From Leisingera sp. M658 (GTDB taxonomy: Bacteria > Pseudomonadota > Alphaproteobacteria > Rhodobacterales > Rhodobacteraceae): 64,000 nt of DNA. Shown piece after piece: positions 7,916 through 17,305 of the stretch. The notes below the pieces were generated by a model, which saw only the letters and a program-made list of their open reading frames with translations, did not search any database and was not told where the DNA came from. Every line of letters starts with the position of its first letter. Position 1 is the first letter of the stretch. The stretch covers positions 3,426,501 through 3,490,500 of the forward strand of contig NZ_CP083546.1 in NCBI RefSeq assembly GCF_025144145.1, given 5' to 3'. Position numbers and translations under genes: made by a program.

Positions 7916-9548
7916 TCAAAGGTCGAAGCCATATCTAAGAAAATCGTAGTAGGCGTGCAGTTTACGAAAAAAGCTTTTGTAGGGATCCTTGTCTAATTGA
8001 TCGACGTGATTGCATAGAAAATCTCGAAGCACCTCCAAATCAACCTGATCTCGTGGTTGATGTGGAATCATAATTGTAACCTTTTCTGGGTTCGTTTTCT
8101 CAATAATTTCTGCAGTGGAAAGACCGGCGAAATCTCTTTCATACTGAGCTTTGTAGCTTGGTATCGAGAAGCCCCGCTCAACGCTGCGGATTGCTATTGT
8201 CTTCGCATCTTCAAAATCCGATTCTTCCAGCGCCTTTTTTGAATCCACTCCGGCAGCGCGCAGGTAACGAAACGCGGGGATATACTTGTTTGGCAACTTC
8301 CTGAAGGCGGGATAGACGATGTTAAGGAGATCTCTTGCATCATACTCGGAATCATTTTTGATAACATCTGCAAATATATCGTCAACTGTAATACCCTTGT
8401 ACCCCAGCTTCGAAAGGGTTTCCGCCTGCACCTGTTCGTCGCTTGCGAGCTGTGCTTTGTGGGCTTCCGCAACACCGACACCCACTACGAACTCCACGTC
8501 ATCCTTATCCTGAATCTCGTCAATATCCACCACAGACATTTTTTCTTCAGGATTGGCGGACTTAACCAGTTCGTACATTTGTTCTTTCGGAAAACGAAGT
8601 ACACGAGCGGGTACTTGGCGCTTTACGGTGTCTATCGCCGAATAAACTTCCTGAAAATCGTCAGTACTTACAAGAGTGTAGTTTATGTTTGCATCACCCA
8701 GCGTCATCACGCCTTGCCCGATTGTACTATCTTTGCCTCTGGCTCGGATGACGAAGATTAGGTTTTCCTGTAGTTTTTCCAGGCGTTCTGGCCCCAGGCA
8801 CCGAGAAATATCTGAGATAATCGCCTGAATGTGCGGGTCTGTTATCGAGTACCCGATGAAAACTATGGGGGTGCTCGACAAAGATCGTGATTAGCTTCGC
8901 AGCAAGATAAGGATTGCGCTCTCTAAATCTGCTATAGTCCTGTTCAGTCAGTACAAGGCTTTCTGGGTCAGAGGAGCAGCCGTGTATTTTGTATATTTCA
9001 GCAATTGATTGCGGGTTGGCGAAAAGTAATGGTTCCTGTCCAACGAATGAGCGGTAGTCAGGAAACAGTTCTTCAAGCAGCAGGTCCCAGTTCGTCGTAA
9101 TAATACCATCGACGTGAAGGCCTTTCAGTGCAGCCAGCTCGGCTTCGAGTCCTTCGGTACCAGCTTGCTTCAGATCAATTTGAGTTAGGTACGTCGCGAT
9201 TTCGAGCTTCAAAGCCGAAGACTCTGTTCTCAGTGCGTCCTTGTGTTTCTCTCGGCTTTCCGCAAAGCGATCATCCCCCCACCACAACTCATTGAAATCT
9301 TGTGCCATCAATGAAGCGGCGCGCGGAAGGTCACCGTTAGCCTTTGTAGAGTAATAGCCAAAATCACGGATCCCATCACAAAATCGCTGCAACAGTTCCG
9401 CCCAACTCTCCAGGCCTACGTAGCGTCGCGAGAATCCTGACCCAACAAACAGGAATGGGCCGGCTCCTCGGCCATCCAGTACTTTGGCGAGGCTATCAGC
9501 CATAGGTGTGAGCGTCATCGATACTATCTTTCTATTACTGCCGCTCAT
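7916..9548 (-). pseudogene. SIR2-domain protein (defence-like), frameshifted
   Basis: The N-terminal part is a SIR2-type NAD-binding domain, with FLFVGSGFSRR near residues 32-42 and GIITTNWDLLLEE near 150. Further on are YKIHGCSSDPESLVLT and then IVFIGYSITDPHI, typical of prokaryotic SIR2 NADase effectors in anti-phage systems. The C-terminal 300 residues have no recognised domain. The frame breaks at a run of five G (8867-8871, plus strand). With four G the sequence reads smoothly through ITIFVEHP-IVFIGYS and the gene is one frame of 543 codons; with five it shifts. The total length (3n+1) fits a single extra base. It may be a true inactivation, a phase-variable tract or a sequencing error. 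Base composition is A+T-rich. Confidence 0.82.
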
Positions 9549-9567
9549 GCATCTTAGAGTTTACCTT

Positions 9568-9613
9568 ACACATTGAAAACAGTTGGCCGAACACATTGAA
9601 AACAGTTGGCCGA
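9568..9613. repeat. Perfect tandem repeat, 2 x 23 bp
   Basis: Two adjacent identical 23-bp units, each beginning ACACATTGAAAACAG and ending TTGGCCGA, at 9568-9590 and 9591-9613. They lie 20 bp upstream of the SIR2 start, where its promoter should be. They could be a duplicated regulatory site or a repeated mobile-element end. Confidence 0.8.
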
Positions 9614-10371
9614 GGGTTCACTGGTCGGCTGTAAGTGATGCCGCGACGAGGCATCTTGCGATATGATTTTGTGTGCGGCCCCGCCGGTGCATTGCTACCT
9701 TCTACGTTTTGTTGCCGTTCCTGTTCGGCGCAGCGAAGGTCGGCAGTCGGCCCTGTCACTATCGGGAGAGGCTTGTTTTTCGCCGACTTCTCGCACCTGC
9801 AGCGAACGGCCGCAAAGTCCCGCATCCCGTTCGTTCGATGATGGTTAGCGGCTGCACGTGCGGCGAAGGTCTGTTCCTGCCATCGCTCATGCAGCATGGG
9901 ATCGCCGCCTGACTGCCAGACCCCGAGACTATGCAAAGGTCACTAACTGCGCATCGCGCCCCCTGAAGCGGTCCGCAGCATTGGCAGTAGCTCGCCGGGT
10001 TCGGTGAGTTGACGCTTTTGGTGAGATGGCCCGAAAATTTTGCACCGGCAGCATCCTTGCCGCGTCGCACCAAGTCTATGACCGCTTCGGGCTGCCTGCT
10101 GTCTTGGAGCAGGCTGATGTGAAACTCTATCTTTTCACTGTTGCAGAAAGCGGCGGCTGCCCCCATCGCCGTGCATGAAGCTACCTGGCCCCCGAATATG
10201 CAGGCACAGCAAAACGAAGGAGCCTGTTCTCTGTTTCCGTAATGCATTCGGCCTCTGCCACAATGTTCCAACCCAGATATAGAAAAGGCGCCCGCTGGGC
10301 GCCCTATATGTAGATCCTGGTGAGAACTCGTGCCGAAACGGTGGGAACTCGTGGAAGATTTACACACATCT
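9614..10371. other. Gene-poor stretch, no supported gene
   Basis: About 760 bp with G+C returning to core level. Several open frames exist on both strands, but none has a ribosome site, a plausible protein composition or a recognisable motif. It is probably decayed DNA at the right edge of the accessory patch. The end (about 10360-10371) joins the 3' end of the complex I subunit gene. Confidence 0.5.
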
Positions 10372-10683
10372 TCAGTGTGTCCAGGGACCGCGGCGGTTGG
10401 TGGCGAAGTTGTCGCCATAGCCGCCCGGGCGGATGTTGGGCTTGCGTTCCTTGGGCTCGACCACCTGCGCTTCGATGCCGTGGTCCTTGGCATATTCCAG
10501 TGCCGCCTCCTTGCTCTCGAACCGCAATTTGACCTGGCTCTGCGTGTCGCCGGAGGAGGTCCAGCCCATCAGCGGATCCACTTCACGGGCCGAGGCAGGC
10601 GCGTATTCCAGCACCCATTTCCGCGTCTTGGCCATGCCCGAGGTCATGGCATTGCGTGCCGGCCGGTAAATCCGCGCTTGCAT
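10372..10683 (-). CDS. ETC complex I accessory subunit, NDUFS4-like
   Basis: A 103-aa protein of the NADH-ubiquinone oxidoreductase Fe-S protein 4 family, an accessory subunit of respiratory complex I in alphaproteobacteria and mitochondria. Family signs are the N-terminal [14 protein letters not shown] and the core [10 protein letters not shown]. They continue with [17 protein letters not shown], then [17 protein letters not shown], and end in a G/P-rich tail. Length matches the bacterial family. It acts at the cytoplasmic membrane, on the matrix-equivalent side. It is a stand-alone gene, not inside a nuo operon, which is usual for this subunit. Confidence 0.88.
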   Translation of the reverse strand: MQARIYRPARNAMTSGMAKTRKWVLEYAPASAREVDPLMGWTSSGDTQSQVKLRFESKEAALEYAKDHGIEAQVVEPKERKPNIRPGGYGDNFATNRRGPWTH

Positions 10684-10765
10684 GGGCTGTCTCCCGCTTC
10701 GAGTCTTCGTCCAGCGCTTTTATGCGCCGGATACGGCTCTGCGGCAAGGTGCCAATTGCACAGCA

Positions 10766-11452
10766 TTAAAGCGGCTTTGCTGCCGTGCCACAGGCCGCCC
10801 GCGCCAGCCCGCCCAGATGGGAGTGCCGCGCGCAAAGGAATTCCATCAGCCGGGCCGGGTACCCCTCCGGCGGCGCCTCCCGTACCGATGCCCGCGCCAT
10901 GACCGCAGCCCTCCACACCGCCATATGCGAGGCCTCCGGCATCAGCCCGAAATCCCCAATGGCCTCAAATGTCTCAAAATACCGGAAGATGGTGCCCCAG
11001 ACGCCATCCACCAGACGGAAGGTTTCTCCGGCAAAGAAAGGCCCCGCCACCTCCGGCGCAATCCGCTCAAGCCGGGTGCGCAGATCTCTGGCAGCCGCGG
11101 CAAATGCGGCCTCATCCGGTGCGCCATACAGTTTGCCGATGGCCGCCAGCGTCTCGGAGCCGAATGCGATCCAGGCCCGATGCCGCGCCCGCTCCAGCGG
11201 ATCAGCGGGATGCAGGCTGCCCGGCGTGGTCTCATCCAGGTATTCGGCAATCACCTGGCTTTCAAACAACACCCGCCCGCCGGTTTCCAGCACCGGAACC
11301 CGGCCCAGCGGCGACAGCGATCGGAACCATTCGGGCTTGTCCGCCAGATCGATATAGGTGCGCCGGTGCGGGATGGCTTTTTCACTCAGCACAATCACCG
11401 CGCGTTGCACATAGGGGCACAGGTGGTGGCTGATCAGATGCAAGTCAGTCAT
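10766..11452 (-). CDS. Glutathione S-transferase family protein
   Basis: A 228-aa protein with the GST fold. The N-terminal thioredoxin-like domain has SHHLCPYVQRA near residues 7-17, where Cys12 would be the glutathione-contacting residue. GRVPVLETGGRVLFESQVIAEYLD (about 74-97) is the conserved cis-Pro and Glu-Ser glutathione site. A helical C-terminal domain follows. The ATG at 11452 has GGAGGT seven bases upstream. It is divergently transcribed from a MarR-type regulator, with paired inverted operator-like sites between them, so it is probably that regulator's target. The substrate is unknown; a role in stress or xenobiotic handling is inferred. Confidence 0.88.
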   Translation of the reverse strand: MTDLHLISHHLCPYVQRAVIVLSEKAIPHRRTYIDLADKPEWFRSLSPLGRVPVLETGGRVLFESQVIAEYLDETTPGSLHPADPLERARHRAWIAFGSETLAAIGKLYGAPDEAAFAAAARDLRTRLERIAPEVAGPFFAGETFRLVDGVWGTIFRYFETFEAIGDFGLMPEASHMAVWRAAVMARASVREAPPEGYPARLMEFLCARHSHLGGLARAACGTAAKPL

Positions 11453-11461
11453 GGGACCTCC

Positions 11462-11531
11462 ATTTAAATGCAATTGCATGTATACCAGATGAGCAGCCCA
11501 CTCTTGCATGTCAATGCATATGCATTTAAAT
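11462..11531. promoter_or_regulatory. Paired inverted operator sites in the GST/MarR divergon
   Basis: ATTTAAATGCAATTGCAT (11462-11479) and ATGCATATGCATTTAAAT (11514-11531) are inverted copies of one 18-bp site, matching at 16 positions. Each abuts one of the two divergent genes, 9 bp from the GST start and 7 bp from the MarR start. Each contains an inner palindrome (TGCAATTGCA, TGCATATGCA) suited to a dimeric winged-helix protein. Binding by the adjacent MarR protein is inferred. Confidence 0.7.
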
Positions 11532-11538
11532 TCCCTGC

Positions 11539-11979
11539 ATGGAAACACCTGACCCGTTCGGCATCTGGCTGCCGCTGGCCCGCGCCCATAAATCCATCCT
11601 CGCCACAGTGGAGGCTGCACTGAAACAGGCGGGCCTGCCGGGCCTCGACTGGTACGATCTGCTGTGGGAGCTTGAGTGCGCCGGCGCCGCCGGTCTGCGC
11701 CCCATTGAGCTGCAGGAAAAACTGCTGCTGCCGCAATACGGCGTCTCGCGCCTGGCGGAGCGGCTGGCCAAGGCAGGCCTGCTGCAGCGCCAGACCTGCG
11801 ACGGCGACGGGCGCGGCCAGACATTGGTGATCACGCCGGACGGCGCCGCCATGCGCGCCCGCATCTGGGCGGTTTACGCCGATGCCATGCAGCAGGCCGT
11901 CCTCCCCCATTTCAGCCCAGGCGAAGCACGGCGGCTGGCGGAACTGCTCGGCAAATTCCATCGTCCTGTGCGCAGCTGA
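11539..11979 (+). CDS. MarR-family transcriptional regulator
   Basis: A 146-aa winged-helix protein. The DNA-binding core reads [28 protein letters not shown] (about residues 54-82). It is followed by the wing [22 protein letters not shown], with the conserved D-x-R-G turn. Helical dimerisation segments lie at both ends. MarR proteins are usually repressors relieved by a small ligand or by oxidation. The ATG at 11539 is 7 bp from an operator-like palindrome shared with the divergent GST gene, which suggests autorepression. No strong ribosome site is seen, so the transcript may have a very short leader. Confidence 0.88.
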   Translation: METPDPFGIWLPLARAHKSILATVEAALKQAGLPGLDWYDLLWELECAGAAGLRPIELQEKLLLPQYGVSRLAERLAKAGLLQRQTCDGDGRGQTLVITPDGAAMRARIWAVYADAMQQAVLPHFSPGEARRLAELLGKFHRPVRS

Positions 11980-12028
11980 CAAAAACAGGCGGCATTCCGG
12001 CGAAACCCCGCCCTGCCCCCTTGCACAA

Positions 12029-12043
12029 GAACAAAAACAGACC
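12029..12043 (-). promoter_or_regulatory. Possible alphaproteobacterial LexA (SOS) box
   Basis: On the minus strand this reads GGTC-N7-GTTC, one mismatch from the alphaproteobacterial LexA direct repeat GTTC-N7-GTTC. It lies 34 bp before the uvrB start, a gene commonly in the SOS regulon. The match is short and imperfect. Confidence 0.35.
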
Positions 12044-12076
12044 AAAATCAGCGCCAGCCGCCAACGGAGTCGCCTG

Positions 12077-14275
12077 ATGCCCTATGCCCATTCCGACAAG
12101 ACCATGCCGATGATGACCCAGCGGGCACCGCAGCAGCGGCCCAAGCTGGAAGGCGGCAAGCGGTTTGTGATGCATACCCCGTTTCAGCCCGCCGGCGACC
12201 AGCCCACTGCGATCCGCGAACTGTCCGAGGGCGTGCTTGAGGGCGAGCGCAACCAGGTGCTGCTGGGCGCCACCGGCACCGGCAAGACCTTCACCATGGC
12301 CAAGGTGATCGAGGAGACCCAGCGTCCTGCCATCATCCTCGCCCCGAACAAAACCCTCGCCGCGCAATTGTATGGCGAATTCAAAGGCTTCTTCCCGGAA
12401 AACTCGGTCGAATACTTCGTCTCCTTCTACGACTATTACCAGCCCGAAGCCTATGTTCCGCGCTCGGACACGTACATCGAGAAGGAAAGCCAGATTAACG
12501 AGCAGATCGACCGGATGCGCCACTCTGCCACCCGCGCCCTGCTTGAACGCGACGACGTGATTATCATCGCGTCGGTATCCTGTATCTACGGCATCGGCTC
12601 GGTTGAGACCTACTCGGCGATGACCCAGGACCTCAAAGCCGGGGAAATCTACGACCAGCGCCAGATCATGGCCGATCTGGTTGCCCAGCAGTACAAGCGC
12701 AACGACCAGGCGTTTCAGCGCGGCTCTTTCCGGGTCCGCGGCGACACGCTGGAAATCTTCCCCGCCCACCTGGAAGACCGCGCGTGGAAGTTGTCCTTCT
12801 TTGGCGAGGAGCTGGAGCAGATCACCGAATTCGACCCGCTGACGGGTGAAAAGACCGGCAGCTTCGAGCAGATCCGCGTCTATGCGAACTCCCACTATGT
12901 GACGCCGAAACCAACCCTCAATCAGGCCGTGATCTCAATCAAGAACGAGTTGAAGATGCGGCTGGAAAACCTGCTCGGCGAGGGTAAGCTGCTGGAGGCC
13001 CAGCGGCTGGAACAGCGCTGCAACTTCGATATCGAAATGCTGGAGGCGACCGGCCACTGCAACGGGATCGAGAACTATTCCCGCTATCTGACGGGCCGCG
13101 CACCGGGTGAGCCGCCCCCCACCCTATTTGAATTCATCCCCGACAATGCCATTGTTTTTGCCGACGAAAGCCACGTCTCGGTGCCGCAGATCGGCGGCAT
13201 GTACAAGGGCGACCACCGGCGCAAGATGACATTGGCCGAACACGGCTTCCGCCTGCCGTCGTGCATGGACAACCGCCCGCTGAAGTTTGAGGAATGGGAC
13301 GCCATGCGCCCGCAATCGGTGTTTGTCTCTGCCACGCCGTCCAAATGGGAACTGGAACAATCCAGCGGCGTCTTTGCCGAACAGGTGATCCGCCCCACCG
13401 GCCTCTTGGATCCGCAGGTCGAAATCCGCCCCGTCGATATGCAGGTTGATGATCTGCTGGACGAGGTGCGCCGCGTCACCGCCGATGGGTGCCGCACGCT
13501 TGTGACCACGCTGACCAAACGCATGGCCGAGGATCTGACCGAATACCTGCACGAACAGGGCATCAAGGTCCGCTATATGCATTCCGACATCGACACGCTG
13601 GAACGCATTGAAATCCTGCGTGATTTGCGCCTTGGTGCCTTTGACGTGCTGATCGGCATCAACCTGCTGCGCGAAGGCCTCGACATCCCCGAATGCGGGC
13701 TGGTCGCCATTCTGGACGCCGACAAGGAAGGCTTCCTGCGTTCCGAAACCTCCCTCATCCAGACCATCGGCCGCGCCGCCCGCAACGCCGAGGGCCGCGT
13801 TATCATGTACGCCGACCGCATCACCGGATCGATGGAGCGCGCCCTGGGGGAAACCGACCGCCGCCGCGACAAGCAGATCGCCTATAACACCGAGCATGGC
13901 ATCACCCCGGAAACGGTCAGGAAAAACGTCGAGGACGTTCTGGCCGGGCTTTATGCCGGCGACACCGACATGAACCGCGTCACCGCGCAGATCGACAAGC
14001 CGATGCACGGCGCCAACCTGGAGGCGCATCTGAACGGGCTGCGCGACCAGATGCGCAAGGCCGCCGAGAACCTCGAGTTCGAAGAAGCCGCCCGCCTGCG
14101 CGACGAGGTCAAACGGCTGGAGGCAGTGGATCTGGCGATCTCCGACGACCCGCTGGCGCGGCAATCTGCGGTGGAGGCAGCGTCTGATGCTGCGGTAAAA
14201 TCGCGGGGGCGGTCAACCGCGGGCAAGGCTGGGACAAGGGCGTACCGGGGCAAGTCGCAGAAGAAATTTTCTTGA
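12077..14275 (+). CDS. uvrB: Excinuclease ABC subunit B (UvrB)
   Basis: A 732-aa DNA-damage recognition helicase of nucleotide excision repair, working with UvrA and UvrC in the cytoplasm. The Walker A motif [10 protein letters not shown] is near residue 63 and the beta-hairpin region [18 protein letters not shown] follows. [19 protein letters not shown] carries the DE box. The C-terminal helicase motifs include [20 protein letters not shown] and [10 protein letters not shown] terminal UVR domain ([20 protein letters not shown]) binds UvrC. The ATG at 12077 has GGAG seven bases upstream and gives the usual family start. Length is normal. A possible LexA box lies upstream. Confidence 0.97.
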   Translation: MPYAHSDKTMPMMTQRAPQQRPKLEGGKRFVMHTPFQPAGDQPTAIRELSEGVLEGERNQVLLGATGTGKTFTMAKVIEETQRPAIILAPNKTLAAQLYGEFKGFFPENSVEYFVSFYDYYQPEAYVPRSDTYIEKESQINEQIDRMRHSATRALLERDDVIIIASVSCIYGIGSVETYSAMTQDLKAGEIYDQRQIMADLVAQQYKRNDQAFQRGSFRVRGDTLEIFPAHLEDRAWKLSFFGEELEQITEFDPLTGEKTGSFEQIRVYANSHYVTPKPTLNQAVISIKNELKMRLENLLGEGKLLEAQRLEQRCNFDIEMLEATGHCNGIENYSRYLTGRAPGEPPPTLFEFIPDNAIVFADESHVSVPQIGGMYKGDHRRKMTLAEHGFRLPSCMDNRPLKFEEWDAMRPQSVFVSATPSKWELEQSSGVFAEQVIRPTGLLDPQVEIRPVDMQVDDLLDEVRRVTADGCRTLVTTLTKRMAEDLTEYLHEQGIKVRYMHSDIDTLERIEILRDLRLGAFDVLIGINLLREGLDIPECGLVAILDADKEGFLRSETSLIQTIGRAARNAEGRVIMYADRITGSMERALGETDRRRDKQIAYNTEHGITPETVRKNVEDVLAGLYAGDTDMNRVTAQIDKPMHGANLEAHLNGLRDQMRKAAENLEFEEAARLRDEVKRLEAVDLAISDDPLARQSAVEAASDAAVKSRGRSTAGKAGTRAYRGKSQKKFS

Positions 14276-14277
14276 CC

Positions 14278-15027
14278 ATGTTGTTAGGCAAGTCAGCGCG
14301 ATTGCGCTTTGCTTTGAAAGGAACCAGTGACGATATTCTCTTCTCGTCGCACTGGACTGCTTTCAGAAACAAGGATGACATTTACTTGTCAGAAAGCTCC
14401 GCCGGAGGTCTTCACAAAGTCAGCCTGCATGCAAGCGGCATCTGCAGGTACGCGATCACGAGTAATTTGGCGTCTCACAGTCCGCCAATGCCCTCCACTG
14501 ATCGCGTTATCTCAAAATGGCGAAAAGGAGATTTTCGAGGAATCGAACACACCCATGTTATGTCACTAAAGTTCGTTCCGATTACTAGATGCGTTCCTCA
14601 CGCTCGTTCCACCCAAAAGAAAATCCATTTTTTACCGGCACCGCCAGTCTCAGGCTGCACCGAGGTTTCAGTTTTTGCGTCAGAAACGAACCCTAACGAA
14701 TGGGACACTTTCTATTGGCCGCGAAGAAACATACTAGGTACATGGCATCTAAGCGACGGCAGTTACATTTGCTTCCGCGCACGCACTGCGCGTTTTCCTG
14801 AAAGCAAGAAACTCGAATTAGCAGAACTCGCTAATTCGACGAAGTTGACAAAAATGGTAGCCGGGGAAAGAGACCCTAGTCTCATGACCGCAGGGCTGTA
14901 TAGCTGCCTCATCTCTGAAGCGAACGCGAACTTTTGCACTTTGTATTCACTTGAGGGCCTACCAAGCTTTTTCATGGGCAAAACAGCGGATTGGTCCACG
15001 AAAACCGGGCATATCTTTAAGCCCTAG
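14278..15027 (+). CDS. Hypothetical protein, 249 aa
   Basis: Not recognised. The ATG lies two bases after the uvrB stop, so it may be read through from uvrB, yet its base composition is clearly A+T-richer than uvrB. No signal peptide, membrane segment or known catalytic motif is seen. The N-terminal half is rich in beta-forming and basic residues (SARLRFALKGTSDDILF). The middle has FYWPRRNILGTWHLSDGSYIC. The end is neutral (MGKTADWSTKTGHIFKP). The abrupt composition change and the absence of a known family suggest an acquired gene. Coding status rests on the 250-codon open frame and its protein-like composition. Confidence 0.6.
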   Translation: MLLGKSARLRFALKGTSDDILFSSHWTAFRNKDDIYLSESSAGGLHKVSLHASGICRYAITSNLASHSPPMPSTDRVISKWRKGDFRGIEHTHVMSLKFVPITRCVPHARSTQKKIHFLPAPPVSGCTEVSVFASETNPNEWDTFYWPRRNILGTWHLSDGSYICFRARTARFPESKKLELAELANSTKLTKMVAGERDPSLMTAGLYSCLISEANANFCTLYSLEGLPSFFMGKTADWSTKTGHIFKP

Positions 15028-15637
15028 CAGTGGGTTGACAGAGCAATCGCAAACCAATTCCCCAAGCACGACTAGTAAATGAGAGTTGGCATCTAGCACT
15101 AAGCAACCTCTTGTAAAATTTAGTGCCCCCAACGCCCGATCCCGAGGGTGGGCGTTCGCGCCCGCCGTCACGCCGAAGGCGTGCCACCCACAGTCGGCGC
15201 ACCTTTGGTGCGACTGGGCGGGTCGGGCGCGATGCACGGCTGCGCTGTGCAATTGGCTCCGCAAAACCACAAAAAATATATTAACACACTATTAATAAAC
15301 AAAGTTTCGCAGCGAAACCCCTTTTCATTTACCCCCCCCGCGCTCCCCTCTGCCAAAACCGGACCCGAATATTTCTGCCCCCTGCGGTGTTCTCAGGGAC
15401 ACCCGCAAAAGGGCACCCGCGATGCATATGCTCAAGTACCTCCTGCTGGCCCTCTGCCTTAATCACCGCCCGTTACACCTGATACGGTTTGCCGCCGCGC
15501 TCTTGCCCGTCTCACCCCTTGGGGAGCGGACCGGAGGGCATCAGAACCCTGCGCGCGCCCCGGCTTTCCGCTCCTGTTTTCTGCGCCACTTGCGGCCAAC
15601 AAAAAGGGCGGCCAATTGGCCGCCCCGTTCGTGCATA
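15028..15637. other. Intergenic region with hairpins, no gene seen
   Basis: About 600 bp between the 249-aa gene and the 3' end of ettA. It holds a nested hairpin cluster (15134-15250). A G+C-rich part at about 15490-15590 resembles the sequence on the other side of ettA. Open frames here have no ribosome sites and no protein-like composition. Confidence 0.5.
15134..15250. repeat. Cloverleaf-like cluster of short hairpins
   Basis: An outer stem, GCCCGATCCC (15134-15143) with GGGTCGGGC (15220-15228), encloses three hairpins. They are GGTGGGCG/CGCCCGCC with a TTCG loop (15147-15166), CACGCC/GGCGTG with a GAA loop (15169-15183), and AGTCG...CACC/GGTGCGACT with a TTT loop (15192-15215). A fourth hairpin with a TGC loop follows at 15234-15250. 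It could be a structured RNA, a composite palindromic repeat or a strong transcription stop. Confidence 0.6.
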
Positions 15638-17305
15638 TCACCGCACAAACTTCTTGTGCTTCAGGCGCTTGGGCTCCAGCGCGTCGGCTCCCAGACGGCG
15701 CTTCTTGTCTTCCTCGTAGTCCTCGAAGTTGCCTTCGAACCACTCCACATGCGCGTCGCCTTCAAACGCCAGCATATGGGTGCAGATCCGGTCGAGGAAG
15801 AAACGGTCGTGTGAGATCACCACAGCGCAGCCGGCGAAATCGACCAGTGCGTCTTCCAGTGCCCGCAGGGTTTCCACGTCCAGGTCGTTGGTCGGCTCGT
15901 CAAGCAGCAGCACGTTGCCGCCCTCTTTCAGCAGCCGCGCCATATGGACCCGGTTGCGTTCACCGCCCGACAGCAGGTTCAGCGGTTTCTGCTGATCGCC
16001 GCCTTTGAAATTGAACGAGGAGCAATAGGCGCGGGAATTGACCTGCGCATCGCCCAGTTCGATGATTTCAGAGCCGCCGGAAATCGCTTCCCAGACGGTT
16101 TCATTGTCTTTCAGGTCATCGCGCGACTGATCGACATAGGACAGCTTCACGGTGTCGCCATAGGTGACGGTGCCCGCGTCGGGCTGCTCCTGGCCGGTCA
16201 GCATGCGGAACAGGGTGGATTTACCGGCGCCGTTGGGGCCGATCACGCCGACAATGCCGCCAGGCGGCAGATCAAAGGACAGGCCTTCAACCAGCTGCTT
16301 GTCGCCGTAGTGTTTGGAGATGCCTTCGACGTCGATCACCTTGGACCCCAGACGCGGGCCGTTGGGAATGACGATCTGGGCGCGGGTCAGCTTTTCACGC
16401 TCGGACTGGCCGGCCAGATCGTTATAGGCGTTAATCCGTGCCTTGGATTTGGCTTGGCGCGCCTTGGCGCCCTGACGCATCCATTCCAACTCGCGCTCCA
16501 GCGTCTTCTGCTTGGATTTGTCTTCGCGCGCTTCCTGCTGCAGGCGCTTGGCCTTTTGCTCCAGCCATGCAGAGTAGTTGCCTTCGTAGGGAATGCCGCG
16601 GCCGCGGTCCAGCTCCAGGATCCAGCTGGTGATATCGTCCAGGAAATAGCGGTCGTGAGTGACGCAGAGGATGGTGCCCTTGTAGTCGATCAGGTGCTGC
16701 TGCAGCCAGGCGATGGTCTCGGCGTCCAGGTGGTTGGTCGGCTCATCGAGCAGCAGCATTTCCGGCGCTTCCAGCAACAGCTTGCACAGGGCTACACGGC
16801 GGCGTTCACCGCCCGACAGGTTGGCAATTTCGGCATCATCCGGCGGGCAGCGCAGCGCCTCCATCGAGATGTCGATCTGGCTGTCCAGATCCCAGAGGTT
16901 TTCCGCGTCAATGCTGTCTTGCAGCGTGGTCATCTCTTCCATCAGCTCGTCGGTGTAGTTCTCGGCCATTTCGACCGCGATCTGGTTGAAACGGTCGACC
17001 TTGTCCTTCTTGGCCTTGACGCCCAGCATGACATTTTCACGCACAGTCAGGCTCTCATCCAGCTTCGGCTCCTGCGGCAGATAGCCGACTTTGGCGCCCT
17101 CAGCCGCCCAGGCCTCGCCGGTGAAATCGGTATCAAGACCGGCCATGATTTTCATCAGGGTGGATTTACCGGCGCCATTGACGCCGACCACACCGATTTT
17201 CACGCCGGGCAGGAAGGACAGGTGAATGTTTTCAAAGCATTTCTTGCCACCGGGGTAGGTCTTGGAGACACCCTGCATGTGGTAGACGTACTGATAGGCG
17301 GCCAT
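15638..17305 (-). CDS. ettA: ABC-F translation factor EttA
   Basis: A 555-aa cytosolic ABC-F ATPase. EttA binds the ribosomal E site and gates the first steps of elongation according to energy state. Two ATP-binding cassettes are seen. The first has Walker A VGVNGAGKST and signature LSGGERRRVALCKLL; the second has IGPNGAGKST and LSGGERNRVHMARLL. They are joined by the charged linker typical of the family (QKAKRLQQEAREDKSKQK). No membrane segments are present. The start at 17305 (MAAYQYVYHMQGVSKTYPGG) is the family start. It is flanked on both sides by related non-coding sequence. Confidence 0.93.
   Translation of the reverse strand: MAAYQYVYHMQGVSKTYPGGKKCFENIHLSFLPGVKIGVVGVNGAGKSTLMKIMAGLDTDFTGEAWAAEGAKVGYLPQEPKLDESLTVRENVMLGVKAKKDKVDRFNQIAVEMAENYTDELMEEMTTLQDSIDAENLWDLDSQIDISMEALRCPPDDAEIANLSGGERRRVALCKLLLEAPEMLLLDEPTNHLDAETIAWLQQHLIDYKGTILCVTHDRYFLDDITSWILELDRGRGIPYEGNYSAWLEQKAKRLQQEAREDKSKQKTLERELEWMRQGAKARQAKSKARINAYNDLAGQSEREKLTRAQIVIPNGPRLGSKVIDVEGISKHYGDKQLVEGLSFDLPPGGIVGVIGPNGAGKSTLFRMLTGQEQPDAGTVTYGDTVKLSYVDQSRDDLKDNETVWEAISGGSEIIELGDAQVNSRAYCSSFNFKGGDQQKPLNLLSGGERNRVHMARLLKEGGNVLLLDEPTNDLDVETLRALEDALVDFAGCAVVISHDRFFLDRICTHMLAFEGDAHVEWFEGNFEDYEEDKKRRLGADALEPKRLKHKKFVR

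Noticed and set aside
9765-9781. GGAGAGGCTTGTTTTTC shared with 35651-35667
   Set aside because: A single 17-bp identity between two decayed regions is close to what chance allows in 64 kb; no longer homology surrounds it.
9759-10493. 244-codon minus-strand frame
   Set aside because: It runs through the complex I subunit gene out of frame into decayed DNA; composition is Ser/Arg-rich and not protein-like.
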